64,000 nucleotides of DNA from assembly GCF_905372745.1 (NCBI RefSeq), contig NZ_CAJPQR010000001.1, forward strand, positions 62,001 through 126,000, written 5' to 3'. Shown here piece by piece: positions 24,536 to 35,105 of this stretch (the stretch's first letter is position 1; every line of letters begins with the position of its first letter). The translations under genes and the position numbers were made by a program. Under the pieces are notes generated by a model. That model ran no database searches. It had not been told where the DNA came from and worked only from the letters and a program-made list of their open reading frames with translations. This DNA comes from an uncultured Campylobacter sp. GTDB lineage: Bacteria > Campylobacterota > Campylobacteria > Campylobacterales > Campylobacteraceae.

Positions 24536-25317
24536 TTAAACGTAGTACCGCCGTCGATGATGAATGTGTGGCCCGTGACCCAGCTAGCTTTTGAGCTACA
24601 AAGAAACAAACATGCGCCGGCGATATCTGCGGGCTGACCCATGCGGTTTAGCGGGCTTAGCTCGGCCGTTTTGTCGCGCACTTCTTCGTAGTTCGTAAAA
24701 GCCCTAAGCGCGTCCGTCTCGATCGGGCCGCCGCTAACGACGTTTACGCGGATATTTTTTTCGCCAAGCTCGGTTGCCGCATAGCGCGCCATAGCTTCTA
24801 CCGCGGCTTTTGCGGTGCCGTGGCCTGCGTAGTTTTCTATGTAAACTAGATTGCCCGTCGATGAAAGCGAGATGATACTGCCGCCGCCCGTTTTTTCCAT
24901 GCGTTTTGCGGCTTCTTGCGCGCCCACGACGAATGCATTTACGGTTGCGGTGAAAATGTTATTGATACCGCGAGGGCGAAGTTTCATAAATTTCGTATAT
25001 CCGCCTGCGACCGGACGACCCGAGATGATAGCGTTTGAGATGAAAAAATCGATGCGGTCAAAGTCTGCGTCGATCTCTAAAAATAGATCTTTGTAGGTCT
25101 CGGGTTCTAGTATATTTAGCGCGTAGGCTCTGGCTTTTATGCCGTATGTCGCTTCAAGCTCGGCGGCTTGGGTTTTGGCTAGCTCTTCGTTTGAGTTATA
25201 GGTAAAGGCGATATTTACGCCCTTTGCGGCGAATTCCTCTACGATGGCGCGTCCGATGCCGCGCGTTCCGCCGCTGATTACTAGAGTTTTGCCTTTAAAT
25301 TCGTTTTCGCAATTCAT
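24532..25317 (-). CDS. fabL: FabL-type enoyl-ACP reductase (SDR family)
   Basis: The 261-residue protein belongs to the short-chain dehydrogenase fold with GGTRGIGRAI (residues 16-25) as the nucleotide site. The catalytic pair is Tyr163 and Lys170, spaced Y-x6-K as in enoyl-ACP reductases FabI and FabL, not Y-x3-K as in ordinary SDRs. The surroundings ENYAGHGTAKAAVEAMARY and VVSGGPIETDALR resemble Bacillus FabL (NADPH enoyl reductase III), so it probably carries out the last step of fatty-acid elongation. The gene starts one base from the dapA stop, as in C. jejuni Cj0806-Cj0807. Confidence 0.78.
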   Translation of the reverse strand: MNCENEFKGKTLVISGGTRGIGRAIVEEFAAKGVNIAFTYNSNEELAKTQAAELEATYGIKARAYALNILEPETYKDLFLEIDADFDRIDFFISNAIISGRPVAGGYTKFMKLRPRGINNIFTATVNAFVVGAQEAAKRMEKTGGGSIISLSSTGNLVYIENYAGHGTAKAAVEAMARYAATELGEKNIRVNVVSGGPIETDALRAFTNYEEVRDKTAELSPLNRMGQPADIAGACLFLCSSKASWVTGHTFIIDGGTTFK

Positions 25318-26213
25318 TAAAATCCTTTTATGTTATATTGTTTTATGGTTTGTTCGATTTTTTTGAGATTTTCGACGCTCGGCTCGCAAAGCGGCAGGCG
25401 GTACTCGAGGCTTGATATGAGCCCGGCGATATACATCGCGGCTTTGACCGGGATCGGGTTACTCTCGCAAAACATTATTTTATTTACCGCATAAAGGTCG
25501 TCGTTTATGGCTTTTGCGCGCGCAAATTCGCCTTTTAGCGCAAAGTGGGTCAAATTTGAGATTTCGTCCGGGAGTAAATTTGCCGTGACCGAGATCACGC
25601 CCTTGCCGCCGTTTGAGAGGATAGGGTAGTTTATCGCATCCTCGCCGCTGATGACGGATAGGTCTGGCTCGTGCGCGAGCAGATCGACGCAGCGCTCGAT
25701 ACTGCCGGTGGCCTCTTTTACGCCGTAAACGTTCTCACACTCTTTAAACAGCCTAAAAACCGTGCACGGCTGGATATCGACGCCTACGCGGCCGGGAACG
25801 TTATAGAGTAACACCGGGATTTCGACGCTTGAGGCGATTGCTTTGTAGTGGCGATAGAGGCCTTCTTGCGTCGGTTTGTTGTAGTAAGGCGCTACCGAGA
25901 GGATACCGTCTGCGCCGTGATCTTGAGCAAATTTTGCTAAACCTACCGCCTCGTGAGTGGCGTTACTGCCGGCGCCCGCGAGTACTTTTACGCCGGTGTT
26001 TTTGCAGGTATTTACGGCGATCTCGATGCAGATTCTATGCTCGTCGTGCGTTAGAGTCGCGCTCTCGCCTGTGGTGCCTACGGGTACGACCGCGTCGATG
26101 CCGTTTGCTATTTGTCTTTTGATTAATTTTTCATAACCGATTTCGTCTAGTTTACCGTCTTTAAAAGGCGTAATCAGCGCCGTCATAGCGCCCGTTATTA
26201 CTTTTTTATTCAC
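25317..26213 (-). CDS. dapA: 4-hydroxy-tetrahydrodipicolinate synthase
   Basis: DapA condenses pyruvate with aspartate semialdehyde, opening the route to diaminopimelate and lysine. The 298-residue barrel protein has the family motif [10 protein letters not shown] (residues 46-54), Tyr137 of the catalytic triad in LLYNVPGR, and the Schiff-base lysine Lys166 in GVKEATG. It overlaps the upstream peptidase gene by eight bases and is one base from fabL, so the block is a compact operon. Confidence 0.97.
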   Translation of the reverse strand: MNKKVITGAMTALITPFKDGKLDEIGYEKLIKRQIANGIDAVVPVGTTGESATLTHDEHRICIEIAVNTCKNTGVKVLAGAGSNATHEAVGLAKFAQDHGADGILSVAPYYNKPTQEGLYRHYKAIASSVEIPVLLYNVPGRVGVDIQPCTVFRLFKECENVYGVKEATGSIERCVDLLAHEPDLSVISGEDAINYPILSNGGKGVISVTANLLPDEISNLTHFALKGEFARAKAINDDLYAVNKIMFCESNPIPVKAAMYIAGLISSLEYRLPLCEPSVENLKKIEQTIKQYNIKGF

Positions 26214-27459
26214 TTTTTTCCTTTCTTAGGATGATCGTCGTGGATTTTTCTTTTCTCGCGTATTTTTTGCAGATTTCGTTTAGATCGGCCGGTTTTAGCG
26301 CGGATGTTTTTTCAGGCAGCTCAAAAAGCGGCTTTATATCGCCTCTAACGAGATATCCGCCGTATAAATTCGCAACCTTCGACGCGCTATCTAGCGAGTA
26401 AATGAGATCGCTTTTTAAGCTATTTTTTATCTTAGTTATCTCGTCTTCGTCGATTTTTTGCGTCTTTGCGTTTTCGAGCACTCGCCAGATCTCTTCCTCT
26501 ACGGCCTCGGCCTTGACGCCAGGGTTGCAAACGGCTAGCACGATTAGCAAGCTCTCGTCGATGTTGCTCATATTATAGACATCCACGCTGTTTACGAGGC
26601 ACTTTTCATCTATCAAAACGCGCTGTAAAACAGAGCTTTGCCCGCTGCCTAGATACTCCGCTAGCGCGCCTAACGCAGGCTGATCTTTGTGATTAAACGG
26701 CGGGATTTTAAAAGCAAGCGCTAGCATCTCTACCTCGCTATCCTTGTAAATTTCAGCCCTTTTTGCGCCGTTTTGCTCGGGCTCGATGCAGTGGAGTTTT
26801 GGTAGCGATTTTTTGTTTTTTATGTTTTCAAAATGCTTTTTACCTAGCTCAAACGCGCTTTTTTTATCTATGTCGCCGCTGATTAGCAGGATCGCGTTTT
26901 GCGGCTGATAGTATGTCTCGTGAAATTCTTTTATATCCTCTATGCTCCAGTTTCTGATATCGCCGATAAAGCCGATCGGAGTCCAGTGATACGGGTGATA
27001 ACTAAAAGCGACGTTAAAAAGCGTAAAGTACAAAAAGCCGATCGGAGAGTTGTCCGTGCGCCATCTGCGCTCCTCGGTCACGACGTCGCGTTCAGGCTGA
27101 AATTCTTTATCTTTTAGGCTCAAATTTTCCATTATATCGGCGTAAAGCCTAAGAGCCTCGTCTAGGTTGCCCTTTGAGCATTTGACGAAATAATGTGTAT
27201 AATCAAATCCCGTGCTAGCGTTATTTACGCCGCCAAAACCCTTTACGATCTCGTCAAATTCGCCCGCTTTCATATTTTTCGTAGATTTAAAATTTAGATG
27301 TTCTAGCATGTGCGCGATGCCGCTTTTACCCATGGTTTCGTTTCGCGAGCCTACGCGGTAAAACACGTCCACGCTAATTACGCTAGAGCCCTTGCTAGCG
27401 GGGATGTGATAGATCTCAAAGCCGTTTTTGAGCTTTGTTTTGGAGTATTTTATAAGCAT
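26206..27459 (-). CDS. M16-family zinc peptidase
   Basis: A 417-residue member of the pitrilysin/M16 family. The inverted zinc motif HxxEH is present as HMLEH at residues 50-54, with a further downstream glutamate in [11 protein letters not shown]. The length is that of the single-unit bacterial M16 enzymes, which usually act as pairs on short peptides. No signal peptide is visible, so a cytoplasmic place is likely. It corresponds by position to C. jejuni Cj0805 between pyrD and dapA. Confidence 0.92.
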   Translation of the reverse strand: MLIKYSKTKLKNGFEIYHIPASKGSSVISVDVFYRVGSRNETMGKSGIAHMLEHLNFKSTKNMKAGEFDEIVKGFGGVNNASTGFDYTHYFVKCSKGNLDEALRLYADIMENLSLKDKEFQPERDVVTEERRWRTDNSPIGFLYFTLFNVAFSYHPYHWTPIGFIGDIRNWSIEDIKEFHETYYQPQNAILLISGDIDKKSAFELGKKHFENIKNKKSLPKLHCIEPEQNGAKRAEIYKDSEVEMLALAFKIPPFNHKDQPALGALAEYLGSGQSSVLQRVLIDEKCLVNSVDVYNMSNIDESLLIVLAVCNPGVKAEAVEEEIWRVLENAKTQKIDEDEITKIKNSLKSDLIYSLDSASKVANLYGGYLVRGDIKPLFELPEKTSALKPADLNEICKKYARKEKSTTIILRKEKSE

Positions 27460-27467
27460 AAATTTCC

Positions 27468-28541
27468 TTAAATTTTGTTTTTTATATCGCAGCCCACCGC
27501 TTCGCTAATCGAGGCGAAATTATCCTCTTTTAAAAGCTTTAAAATACCTTCGTTTATCTGTTTTGCGATGTTTGGGCCCTTGAATATAAAAGAGGTGTAA
27601 ATTTGAACCAAATTTGCGCCAGATTTTATGCGTGCGTATGCCTCCTCGGCGCTGTCTATGCCGCCGCTTGCGATCAAAACCGTCTTGCCGTAAAGCTCGC
27701 TAGCAACCGCGCTAAAAAGCTCGCGCGAGCGTTTGGCGATGACCTTACCGCTTAGTCCGCCGAAATTTTGTAAATTCGCAGATTTTGATAGCGAATAATC
27801 AACGCTCGTATTATTTACGATGATGCCTTTTGCGCCGCTTTCTACGGCCGTTTTGCAGATCTGCACGGCCTTGTCGTCGTCCATGTCGGGTGCTATTTTA
27901 AAGATTATCGGCTTTTTTGCGATCGGCGTAAGGCGCGCAAATAGATCTTTTATAAAGCTTTCTTCTTGTAGTTCGCGTAGGTTCGGGGTATTTGGCGAGG
28001 AGACGTTGATGACGAAGCAGTCGCAAATTTCGTTAAATTTAGCGACTAAAATTTCATAGTCTTTTATCGCCTCTTCGTTAGGAGTGATTTTGTTTTTACC
28101 GATGTTGGCAAAAAGCGGTATCGCAAAGGGATAGAGCTTGCCGACGCGCGCGCCAAGGGCGTCTGCACCCTCGTTGTTAAAGCCCATCGCATTTTGGATA
28201 CTCTCTTCTTCGATTAGGCGAAAAAGGCGCGGCTTCGCGTTGCCCTCTTGCGCTTTTGGCGTCACGGTGCCAAACTCCACGTGCCCAAATCCGAGCGCTG
28301 CTAGCGGGCGTAGCATAGTAGCGTTTTTATCAAAGCCGCCGGCGATTCCTATGGGATTTAAAAAGCTAGTTCCTAGCAAATTTTGCGAAAGAGCCGCGTC
28401 CGCGACGACGCAGTTTTTAGCTACGATACTATAAAGTCCCGGAAATACGCAATCTGAGATACTTAGCATTTTTTCGACGATTTTGTGAGCGGTTTCGGGG
28501 TCAAATTTAAAAAATATGGATTTTAGCGTTTCGTAATTCAA
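27468..28541 (-). CDS. pyrD: Dihydroorotate dehydrogenase, quinone type (class 2)
   Basis: PyrD oxidises dihydroorotate to orotate in pyrimidine synthesis and passes electrons to membrane quinone. At 357 residues with an N-terminal amphipathic helix (FKFDPETAHKIVEKML) it is the membrane-bound class 2 type. Motifs: GIAGGFDKNA, FGHVEFGTVTPK, NVSSPNTPNLRELQ with the catalytic serine, and the FMN-binding GGLSGK and ASGGIDSAEEA. It is the fifth gene in the minus-strand block with msbA upstream. Confidence 0.96.
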   Translation of the reverse strand: MNYETLKSIFFKFDPETAHKIVEKMLSISDCVFPGLYSIVAKNCVVADAALSQNLLGTSFLNPIGIAGGFDKNATMLRPLAALGFGHVEFGTVTPKAQEGNAKPRLFRLIEEESIQNAMGFNNEGADALGARVGKLYPFAIPLFANIGKNKITPNEEAIKDYEILVAKFNEICDCFVINVSSPNTPNLRELQEESFIKDLFARLTPIAKKPIIFKIAPDMDDDKAVQICKTAVESGAKGIIVNNTSVDYSLSKSANLQNFGGLSGKVIAKRSRELFSAVASELYGKTVLIASGGIDSAEEAYARIKSGANLVQIYTSFIFKGPNIAKQINEGILKLLKEDNFASISEAVGCDIKNKI

Positions 28542-28582
28542 ATTTTATCCTTAAATTTTGAGCGATTTTATCAAATTTAGGC

Positions 28583-30307
28583 TTAAACAAGGGCTTCGCC
28601 TTTTAGTTTCGCGTAAATTTCGCAGCTCTTGCTAAGCGCCTCGTCGGTATCAAAACCGACCACTTTTCCGCCGCTGATAACGGCTATTTTATCTGCATTT
28701 TGCACCGTGCTTAGGCGGTGCGCGATGATAAATATTATCTTTTCTTTTTGTAAATTCGCGATGGCTTTGGTTATCTGCTGCTCGCTTTCGTTATCTAGCG
28801 CGCTCGTGGCCTCGTCAAATATCAAAATCTGCGGATCGTCGTAAAGCGCGCGGGCGATGGCGATGCGCTGACGCTGGCCGCCCGAGAGATTGGTGCCGAA
28901 TTCATTTAAAACGGTCTGTGCGCCCTCGGGTAAATTTGACACGAAATCATAAGCATTTGCCGTTTTTAGTGCGAGCTCGACCTTGGCTTCGTCGTATTCG
29001 CGGCCATAGGCGACGTTGTTTGCGACCGTGTCGTTAAAGATATAGACGCGCTGGGTCACTAGGCCGATATTTTGCCGCAGAGAACCTAGATCGAAATTTT
29101 TGATATTTTCGCCGTTTATCTCGATCGCTCCGCCGTTTACGTCGTAAAATCTCATAAGCAAATTTACGATCGAGCTTTTTCCGCCGCCGCTACTGCCCAC
29201 GAGCGCTACGGTTTGGGATTTGCTCGCGCTTAGATTTACGCCTTTTAGCACCTCTTTATCGTCGTAGTTTAGTCTGACGTCTTTGAAATTTATCAAATTT
29301 ATTTCAGCCGGCACGGGCTTGTCGCCGCTTAAAATTTGAGGCTCTTTATCAAGTAGCTCAAAGGTTCGCTCTGCCGCGACCACGGCGTCTTGCATCTTGT
29401 TATAAAGGCCTGAAATGCGCTTAATGGGCGTATAAAGCATGAAAAGCGCGGTTAGAAACGAAAAGAAGCTTCCCATCGTCAAATTTCCGTCTATGACCTC
29501 TTTGCCGCCGATGATGACGACTGCCGCGACGCCCACTGAGCCGAAAATTTCCATCATCGGACTTACCATCTCGTTTACTTTTACGCTTTTTAAATTTAGC
29601 TTAAAAAATTTAGCGTTTTCGTCGGTAAATTTAGCGTGCTCAAACTCCTGTGCGTTGTTTGCTTTGATGATTTCGATATTGGTAAAAATTTCGCTCAGCT
29701 TAGAGCTTATATCGGAGGTTTTTTCCTGCGAGGCGCGGGAGATTTTTTTCATCTTTTTTGCGAGCCTTGAGAGCGGATAGACGGCTGCAGGCATGATAAC
29801 TAGCGCAAAAAAAGCAAGCTGCAAGCTCTGATAAAGTACGACGCAAAGTAGCCCGACGATCGTGATAGCCTCGCGGATGAGTTCCGGGATCATGGAGCTA
29901 ACGATGCTTCTGATGCGGTCGATGTCGTTGATATTTCGGCTGATTAACTCGCCCGTGCGGTAGTCGTTAAAAAACTTCATATCCAAATTTAGTAGGTTTT
30001 TTAGTAGCTTTTCGCGAAATCTCCTCACGATATCTTGCCCGATATACGCCGTAAAATACGCCTGCAAAAACGTCCCAAGCCCCTTTAAAAAGTAAATCGC
30101 AATGATGGCGTAGGGCAAAAGATAAAGCAGGTCTTTGTTTTTTTCGATAAAAATTTTATTTAGCACGGGCTCGATCACCCACGCCGATGCGGCCGTACCG
30201 CCGCTAGCCATCAGCATGCCGGCGATCGCGATGATAAAATACGAAATATAATCCCTAAAGTAGGGCGCAAACCGCCGTAAAACCTCTTTTAGGCTCATCT
30301 GTTTCAT
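28583..30307 (-). CDS. msbA: MsbA-type lipid A / lipid flippase ABC exporter
   Basis: An ABC exporter half-transporter of about 574 residues: six membrane helices in the N-terminal 310 residues, then the ATPase with Walker [10 protein letters not shown], signature LSGGQRQR and Walker [13 protein letters not shown]. MsbA moves lipid A-core across the inner membrane. The start at 30307 overlaps the cysS stop as ATGA and gives [10 protein letters not shown]; a GTG twelve bases further up is also possible. Its place beside cysS and murJ equals C. jejuni Cj0803, annotated as msbA, but a broader lipid or oligosaccharide role cannot be excluded. Confidence 0.87.
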   Translation of the reverse strand: MKQMSLKEVLRRFAPYFRDYISYFIIAIAGMLMASGGTAASAWVIEPVLNKIFIEKNKDLLYLLPYAIIAIYFLKGLGTFLQAYFTAYIGQDIVRRFREKLLKNLLNLDMKFFNDYRTGELISRNINDIDRIRSIVSSMIPELIREAITIVGLLCVVLYQSLQLAFFALVIMPAAVYPLSRLAKKMKKISRASQEKTSDISSKLSEIFTNIEIIKANNAQEFEHAKFTDENAKFFKLNLKSVKVNEMVSPMMEIFGSVGVAAVVIIGGKEVIDGNLTMGSFFSFLTALFMLYTPIKRISGLYNKMQDAVVAAERTFELLDKEPQILSGDKPVPAEINLINFKDVRLNYDDKEVLKGVNLSASKSQTVALVGSSGGGKSSIVNLLMRFYDVNGGAIEINGENIKNFDLGSLRQNIGLVTQRVYIFNDTVANNVAYGREYDEAKVELALKTANAYDFVSNLPEGAQTVLNEFGTNLSGGQRQRIAIARALYDDPQILIFDEATSALDNESEQQITKAIANLQKEKIIFIIAHRLSTVQNADKIAVISGGKVVGFDTDEALSKSCEIYAKLKGEALV

Positions 30308-31692
30308 ATTTTTTCCCACATGCAGCCGTTTGGCGTATCCATGAGGCTGATGCCGTTTGCGGCTAGCATATCGCGGATTTTATCCGATAGCTCGTAGTTT
30401 TTGGCCGCTTTAGCTTCGTTTCTTTGATTTATCAGATCCTCGATGTAGGCTCGCTTCTCGTCGCTCACGCCAAACTGAAAATACTCAAACACGTCTACTT
30501 GCAAGATACCTAACACGCGAGCTATCAGCTCTAAATTTGCCGCGATTTCGCTTTTTTTGGCTTTATCTTTCGGATTTGCGTCTAGCTCGTCGTTTGCGCT
30601 GCGGACAAACTCATCTACGCTAGCAAGGGCTTTTGAGGTGTTTAGATCATCGCTCATCGCGGACATAAACTCGCTCTTAAATTTCTCGTTCGCGCTCAAA
30701 TTTGCCGCGACGCCAAGAACTCGTTTTTTTAGGCGGTAAATTTTATCTAGGCGCTTTTTTGCTGCGTTTAGATCATCTTCGCTAAAGTTAAAATTCGCTC
30801 TGTAGTGGCTAGAGATCAGATAAAATCTCACTGCCTCGCCTAAATTTCGCTCCAGCGCGTCTTTAACGAAAAAGCTATTTCCCAGGCTTTTGCTCATTTT
30901 TTCGTTATTTACTTGGATAAAGCCGTTGTGTAGCCAGTATTTAGCCAGGCTTTTATGCTCGGCGCAGCGACACTGCGCGGCCTCGTTTTCGTGGTGAGGA
31001 AAGAGTAGGTCAAGCCCGCCCGCGTGGATATCTATCTCAAAATTTTCGCCGCTGCTTAGGTGCTTTTTTATCATCGCGATGCACTCGGTGTGCCAGCCGG
31101 GGCGACCGCGGCCAAACGGGCTTTCGTACCATTTCTCGTCAAATTTCCACAGCACGAAGTCTTTTTTATCCTCTTTTTGCAAATTTGACTCGACGCGAGC
31201 GACGTTTGCTTCGGTGTCAAATTTACCGCTCAGGCTCAGATACTCCGCGTCTTTTGCGGTGTCAAAGTAAACGCCGTCTCCCGCAATCTCGTAAGCAAAG
31301 CCGTTTTTTAGCAAAATTTCGATGTAGCCTATCATCTCTTTTAGCGTCTGCGTCGCCTTTGGCTTGACGTCTGGCTCAAGTACGTTAAGCGCGTTCATAT
31401 CGCGCTCGTAGCTTGCGATGTATCTATCCGTGATCGCTTCTAGACTCTCGCCACTCTCGCTCATTTTCTTTAAAATTTTATCGTCGATGTCGGTGTAGTT
31501 GCGTACGAATTTGACCTTATAGCCAAGCTCGCTTAGCGTGCGTCTAAGCAAATCAAAGCTAATCGCGCTTTTAGCGTGTCCTAAGTGCGCATCGTCATAA
31601 ACCGTCGGACCGCAGACGTAAATGCGCACAAAGTCACTTTTTACGGGCTCAAATTCTACTTTTTTTCTCTTTACGCTATCAAAAATTTGCAT
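30304..31692 (-). CDS. cysS: Cysteinyl-tRNA synthetase
   Basis: CysS charges tRNA-Cys with cysteine. The 462-residue class I synthetase shows [17 protein letters not shown] (zinc ligand Cys27 and the HIGH-type motif HLGH at 36-39) and the KMSKS motif in [11 protein letters not shown]. Further zinc ligands lie in the GWHTECIAM and [11 protein letters not shown] segments. The 3' end overlaps msbA and the 5' end overlaps the murJ coding region by 14 bases. Confidence 0.98.
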   Translation of the reverse strand: MQIFDSVKRKKVEFEPVKSDFVRIYVCGPTVYDDAHLGHAKSAISFDLLRRTLSELGYKVKFVRNYTDIDDKILKKMSESGESLEAITDRYIASYERDMNALNVLEPDVKPKATQTLKEMIGYIEILLKNGFAYEIAGDGVYFDTAKDAEYLSLSGKFDTEANVARVESNLQKEDKKDFVLWKFDEKWYESPFGRGRPGWHTECIAMIKKHLSSGENFEIDIHAGGLDLLFPHHENEAAQCRCAEHKSLAKYWLHNGFIQVNNEKMSKSLGNSFFVKDALERNLGEAVRFYLISSHYRANFNFSEDDLNAAKKRLDKIYRLKKRVLGVAANLSANEKFKSEFMSAMSDDLNTSKALASVDEFVRSANDELDANPKDKAKKSEIAANLELIARVLGILQVDVFEYFQFGVSDEKRAYIEDLINQRNEAKAAKNYELSDKIRDMLAANGISLMDTPNGCMWEKI

Positions 31693-33079
31693 CTAAAAAT
31701 TTCCTTAAAAATATCAAAATCACTGCTTCTAAAACCAAAACTGCGCTTAAAAGCGTCATTTTTTTAGGCTCAATTATAGCTAAAAATTTCCTTACACCAA
31801 AAAATTTGACGTTTAAAGCTAGCGTCAAAAACCCGCCCAGCGAGCTAGCAAGCGCTAGTCCGAATGCGCCGTAAATTTGCATCAGCGCGACTGCTAAAAC
31901 GAGGTTAAAAACGAGTGTGATAACGGCGATTTTGGAGGCTAGCTTTTGCTGCAAATGCGCATAAAGCCAAAGCGAAAAAAGCTTGGCGAGTCCAAAGGGT
32001 AAAAGCCCGATCATATATGCTGCCAAAACGCTCGCAGTCGCTGCCGTATCGGCCTGCGTGAAGCTTCCGCGCTCAAAAAGCAGCTTGATGATAGGCTCGG
32101 CCAAAACGATGCCGCCGATAGTCGCCGCAAAAAGCAGGAAATATAAAATTTCAAAGCTTTTTCGCATCCATTTTAGAGCTTCGGCTTCGTTGCCGGCCTT
32201 GATCTGGCGCGTGATTTTAGGAAAAAGTGCCGTCGAAAGCGCGATTGCAAATATCGCTAAAGGTAGCTGAAAAATGCGGTTGGCGTAGAAAAGATAGCTG
32301 ATCGATCCGGCCGCCAAAAACGACGCCAGCCACGTATCCATAAACGAGCTTAGCTGCATCGCGGAGGATCCCACTAGACCGTGGAAAAAGTTGCTAAAAA
32401 AGCCCTTTGTATCGGCTCTTTTGCCGCGGGCAAATTTAACTAGGCCGCCGAAAAATAGCTTTGAGATGCCGTTAAATTTAAGCGCGATAAGGTGCGCGAT
32501 AAGCTGCAAAACGCCGCCTACAACGACGCCGAAACTCAGATAATAAGCCGCGACTTTAGGCTCCTGTCCGCGAGCCAAAATCAAAGAACCGATCATGGCT
32601 AAATTTAACAGCGCCGTCGAAAATGCCGTCGTCGCAAAATGCCCGCGATACTGTAAAAGCGAGGCTAAAAAAGTAACGGCAAAGATGAGTGCGAGGTAGT
32701 AAAAGTTGATTTTTACGAGCGGAACGGCTTCGTTTATGTCGCTAGGCGCTAGGCCCGTGGCGATAACGGCGGTAAAAAACGGAGCAAATAAATTTACCAA
32801 AAGCGTGAGAATGCCGATAAAGGCTAGAAATTTAAGAAAAATCTCGGCGCTAAAGAGCGATTTTTTGTTTGATTTAGTAAAATTTGGCAAAAAAGCGTTG
32901 GCAAAGGCCCCCTCGCCAAAGATACGGCGCAGTAAATTGGGTATCTTAAACGCGATGAAAAATATGTCGCTATAAATGCCCGCGCCCAAAGTAGAAGCCG
33001 TGAGCAGGTCGCGCACGAGCCCTAAAACTCGCGAAACCATAATGCCGATACTGTTTGAAAAAAAGCCCTTGATAAACAC
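31679..33079 (-). CDS. murJ: MurJ, lipid II flippase
   Basis: A 466-residue polytopic membrane protein of the MOP/MVF family that flips lipid II to the periplasmic face for peptidoglycan assembly. The N-terminal region [24 protein letters not shown] and the FRIPNLLRR-like segment (here [20 protein letters not shown]) are hallmarks. About 12-14 hydrophobic helices are visible. It heads the minus-strand block, and overlaps cysS by 14 bases. Confidence 0.95.
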   Translation of the reverse strand: MFIKGFFSNSIGIMVSRVLGLVRDLLTASTLGAGIYSDIFFIAFKIPNLLRRIFGEGAFANAFLPNFTKSNKKSLFSAEIFLKFLAFIGILTLLVNLFAPFFTAVIATGLAPSDINEAVPLVKINFYYLALIFAVTFLASLLQYRGHFATTAFSTALLNLAMIGSLILARGQEPKVAAYYLSFGVVVGGVLQLIAHLIALKFNGISKLFFGGLVKFARGKRADTKGFFSNFFHGLVGSSAMQLSSFMDTWLASFLAAGSISYLFYANRIFQLPLAIFAIALSTALFPKITRQIKAGNEAEALKWMRKSFEILYFLLFAATIGGIVLAEPIIKLLFERGSFTQADTAATASVLAAYMIGLLPFGLAKLFSLWLYAHLQQKLASKIAVITLVFNLVLAVALMQIYGAFGLALASSLGGFLTLALNVKFFGVRKFLAIIEPKKMTLLSAVLVLEAVILIFLRKFLDANF

Positions 33080-33155
33080 GAAAATCCTAGTAAATTTTTA
33101 GCGCAATGATAGGCAAATTTAGTTTTAAAAGACGTAAAATCAAGAGTTTTTAATG

Positions 33156-33173
33156 AAATTTTAGAGATAATCG
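33156..33173 (+). promoter_or_regulatory. 18-base element before the FapA-like gene, possible promoter
   Basis: AAATTTTAGAGATAATCG occurs here and again, identically, at 38460-38477 before ruvA. It contains GATAAT, a -10-like hexamer, 33 bases before the chosen start of the FapA-like gene. The match is the only long exact one I noticed between intergenic regions in this window. Confidence 0.4.
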
Positions 33174-33204
33174 ACTAAAAATCAAAAAATTGCGAGAGTA
33201 TCAC

Positions 33205-35103
33205 GTGCCAGAAAACCAAAACGCGCAAACGTACCTTGAAGACATCGAGATAGAAACGCCAAGCCCGTACGGCGAGGTGCTAAATCTAGTTAGAAATTAC
33301 GGAGTGGATAATAAATTTATAGATTTTGAAATTTTGGACTTTAAAACCGAGTGCAAAATAGTCGGAGAAAAATCGCCAAGAATGCTAGCCCAAAGCAAGC
33401 TAAGCGTCTTTGACGACGATAAATTTTACGTAGAAAAGGTAGAGAGCCTAAAGCAAATTTATAGAGTCAAATTTTACGATCTTAGGCGCGCTAAGTCGGT
33501 CGTGCTGCCTAGCATAGCTATAAACGCCAATAAAAATTTAACCAAAATTTTAGCTACCGTTTCGCGCGGAGGAGACGCTGTTTATTTTGAAGAACTTGGC
33601 AAAAAGATGGTTGATTTCATCTATAAAAAAATGATAAAAGTAGGCATCCTAATCGGCATCAGAGATAAAACGATGCATGAGGAGATAGCTAAAATTACCT
33701 CCGCGCTAAGAGTGAAGGAATATCTGGATAAAGACTACGTTTTTACGGTGACGCAAGGCGTAGAGGCTAAACCCTCGGTGGATGATGATTTGATATTTTA
33801 TTATAAAAGCAAGATAAAAAACGCGGACGAAAACGGCAAAATCGATCACGCAAACAGAGGCTATCTACTAGGAGCGATAGAAAACGAGCTGATAATAGAA
33901 TATATAAAAGCCAAAGACGGTTCTAGCGGCCGCGACGTGCGCGGAAACCTCCTAGCTATCCAAAAAGCCAAAACTACGATAACTAAAATGCCCCAAATCA
34001 CCGAAAATATCTACTGCGCCGAGGATGAGACTGGCATAAGATATTTTTGTAAAAAGGCGGGCTACGTTTATGAAAAAAACGGAGTCTTTGATATCAAAGA
34101 CGAGCTAGACGTAAATGAAATTTCTTTTAAAACCACCGGTTCTGTGGATGCGGGGCTAGATACCAGCGTCACGCTAAACGTAAAAGAGCGAGATATAAAT
34201 AAAGACGCCATAGGCACGGGCATGACTGTAGAGGCCAATGAAGTAAATATCGAAGGCAATGTCGCCGCAAATGCCGTCGTAAAGGCAAATAAAGTATCTA
34301 TAGGCGGACAAACCCACGCAAAATCTTTAATCGAAGCTAAAGAAGCAAAAATAGCCGTGCATATCGGTAGCTTTGAGGGGGACAGCGTCGATATAGACCG
34401 TTTAGAAGGCGGCAGGGTAAAAGCTAAAATCGCTCGCATAAAGTCGGTTCTAGGCGGAGAGATAATCGCAGAAAGCGTAATCATCGACACTCTAGCGTCA
34501 AATGCGAAAATAATCGTAGCAGATAGCGTGGAGATAAAAAGGCTAAAAGGCGTGAATAATAAAATTTTAGTAGATTTTAGCATGGTAAAAAACTCGGGCG
34601 AAAAGATAAACGAAGCTACGGCAAAGATAAAAATCATAAGAGAGCAAATCGCTAAAATGCCGCGAATCCTAGAGTCTAAAAGATGCGTCATAGAGGAAAA
34701 TAAAGGCCCTATAAACGTCATCAAAGCTAAGATCGAGGAGCTAAAAAACTCAAGCATTACGCCGCCGGCTACTTTTATAAAGAAGCTAAAAGAGTACCAG
34801 CAGCTAGTGCACGAGTATAACGCGCTTTTAAAGGATTTTAGAGAAAAAAAAGATATGATAGCCGAGCTAAAAGAGGAGATAGTGGGAATACAAGAGGGGA
34901 TTTTTAACTCCAAAGTGATAAATCACGATAAGTGGCGCGAATTTAACGAGGTTAAATTTAGGCTCGTAGATCCGGCTCGCGATATAACCTATAACACCAG
35001 AGAAAACGAGATCGCCCGCGTACTAAAGATCGCAAAGGTTCAGACCGAGGAGGGCGATATAGACTACGTTATCAAGAAAAATAACAACCTAAGAAAGGTC
35101 TAA
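33205..35103 (+). CDS. DUF342 / FapA-like protein, first gene of the Mla-like operon
   Basis: The 632-residue protein has a central region of short repeated beta units (about residues 320-480, e.g. VEANEVNIEGNVAANAVVKANKVSI written across several turns) typical of the DUF342/flagellar assembly protein A fold, a right-handed beta helix, followed by a coiled coil (residues 475-570) with a proline-poor, lysine/glutamate-rich heptad pattern. No signal peptide or membrane helix is seen. GTG at 33205 is preferred because of GAGAG seven bases upstream; a TTG at 33190 is an alternative. It precedes mlaE by two bases. Confidence 0.8.
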   Translation: MPENQNAQTYLEDIEIETPSPYGEVLNLVRNYGVDNKFIDFEILDFKTECKIVGEKSPRMLAQSKLSVFDDDKFYVEKVESLKQIYRVKFYDLRRAKSVVLPSIAINANKNLTKILATVSRGGDAVYFEELGKKMVDFIYKKMIKVGILIGIRDKTMHEEIAKITSALRVKEYLDKDYVFTVTQGVEAKPSVDDDLIFYYKSKIKNADENGKIDHANRGYLLGAIENELIIEYIKAKDGSSGRDVRGNLLAIQKAKTTITKMPQITENIYCAEDETGIRYFCKKAGYVYEKNGVFDIKDELDVNEISFKTTGSVDAGLDTSVTLNVKERDINKDAIGTGMTVEANEVNIEGNVAANAVVKANKVSIGGQTHAKSLIEAKEAKIAVHIGSFEGDSVDIDRLEGGRVKAKIARIKSVLGGEIIAESVIIDTLASNAKIIVADSVEIKRLKGVNNKILVDFSMVKNSGEKINEATAKIKIIREQIAKMPRILESKRCVIEENKGPINVIKAKIEELKNSSITPPATFIKKLKEYQQLVHEYNALLKDFREKKDMIAELKEEIVGIQEGIFNSKVINHDKWREFNEVKFRLVDPARDITYNTRENEIARVLKIAKVQTEEGDIDYVIKKNNNLRKV

Positions 35104-35105
35104 AT

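Noticed and set aside
34068..34913. Minus-strand open frame of 281 codons
   Set aside because: Antisense to the FapA-like gene; no ribosome site or domain.
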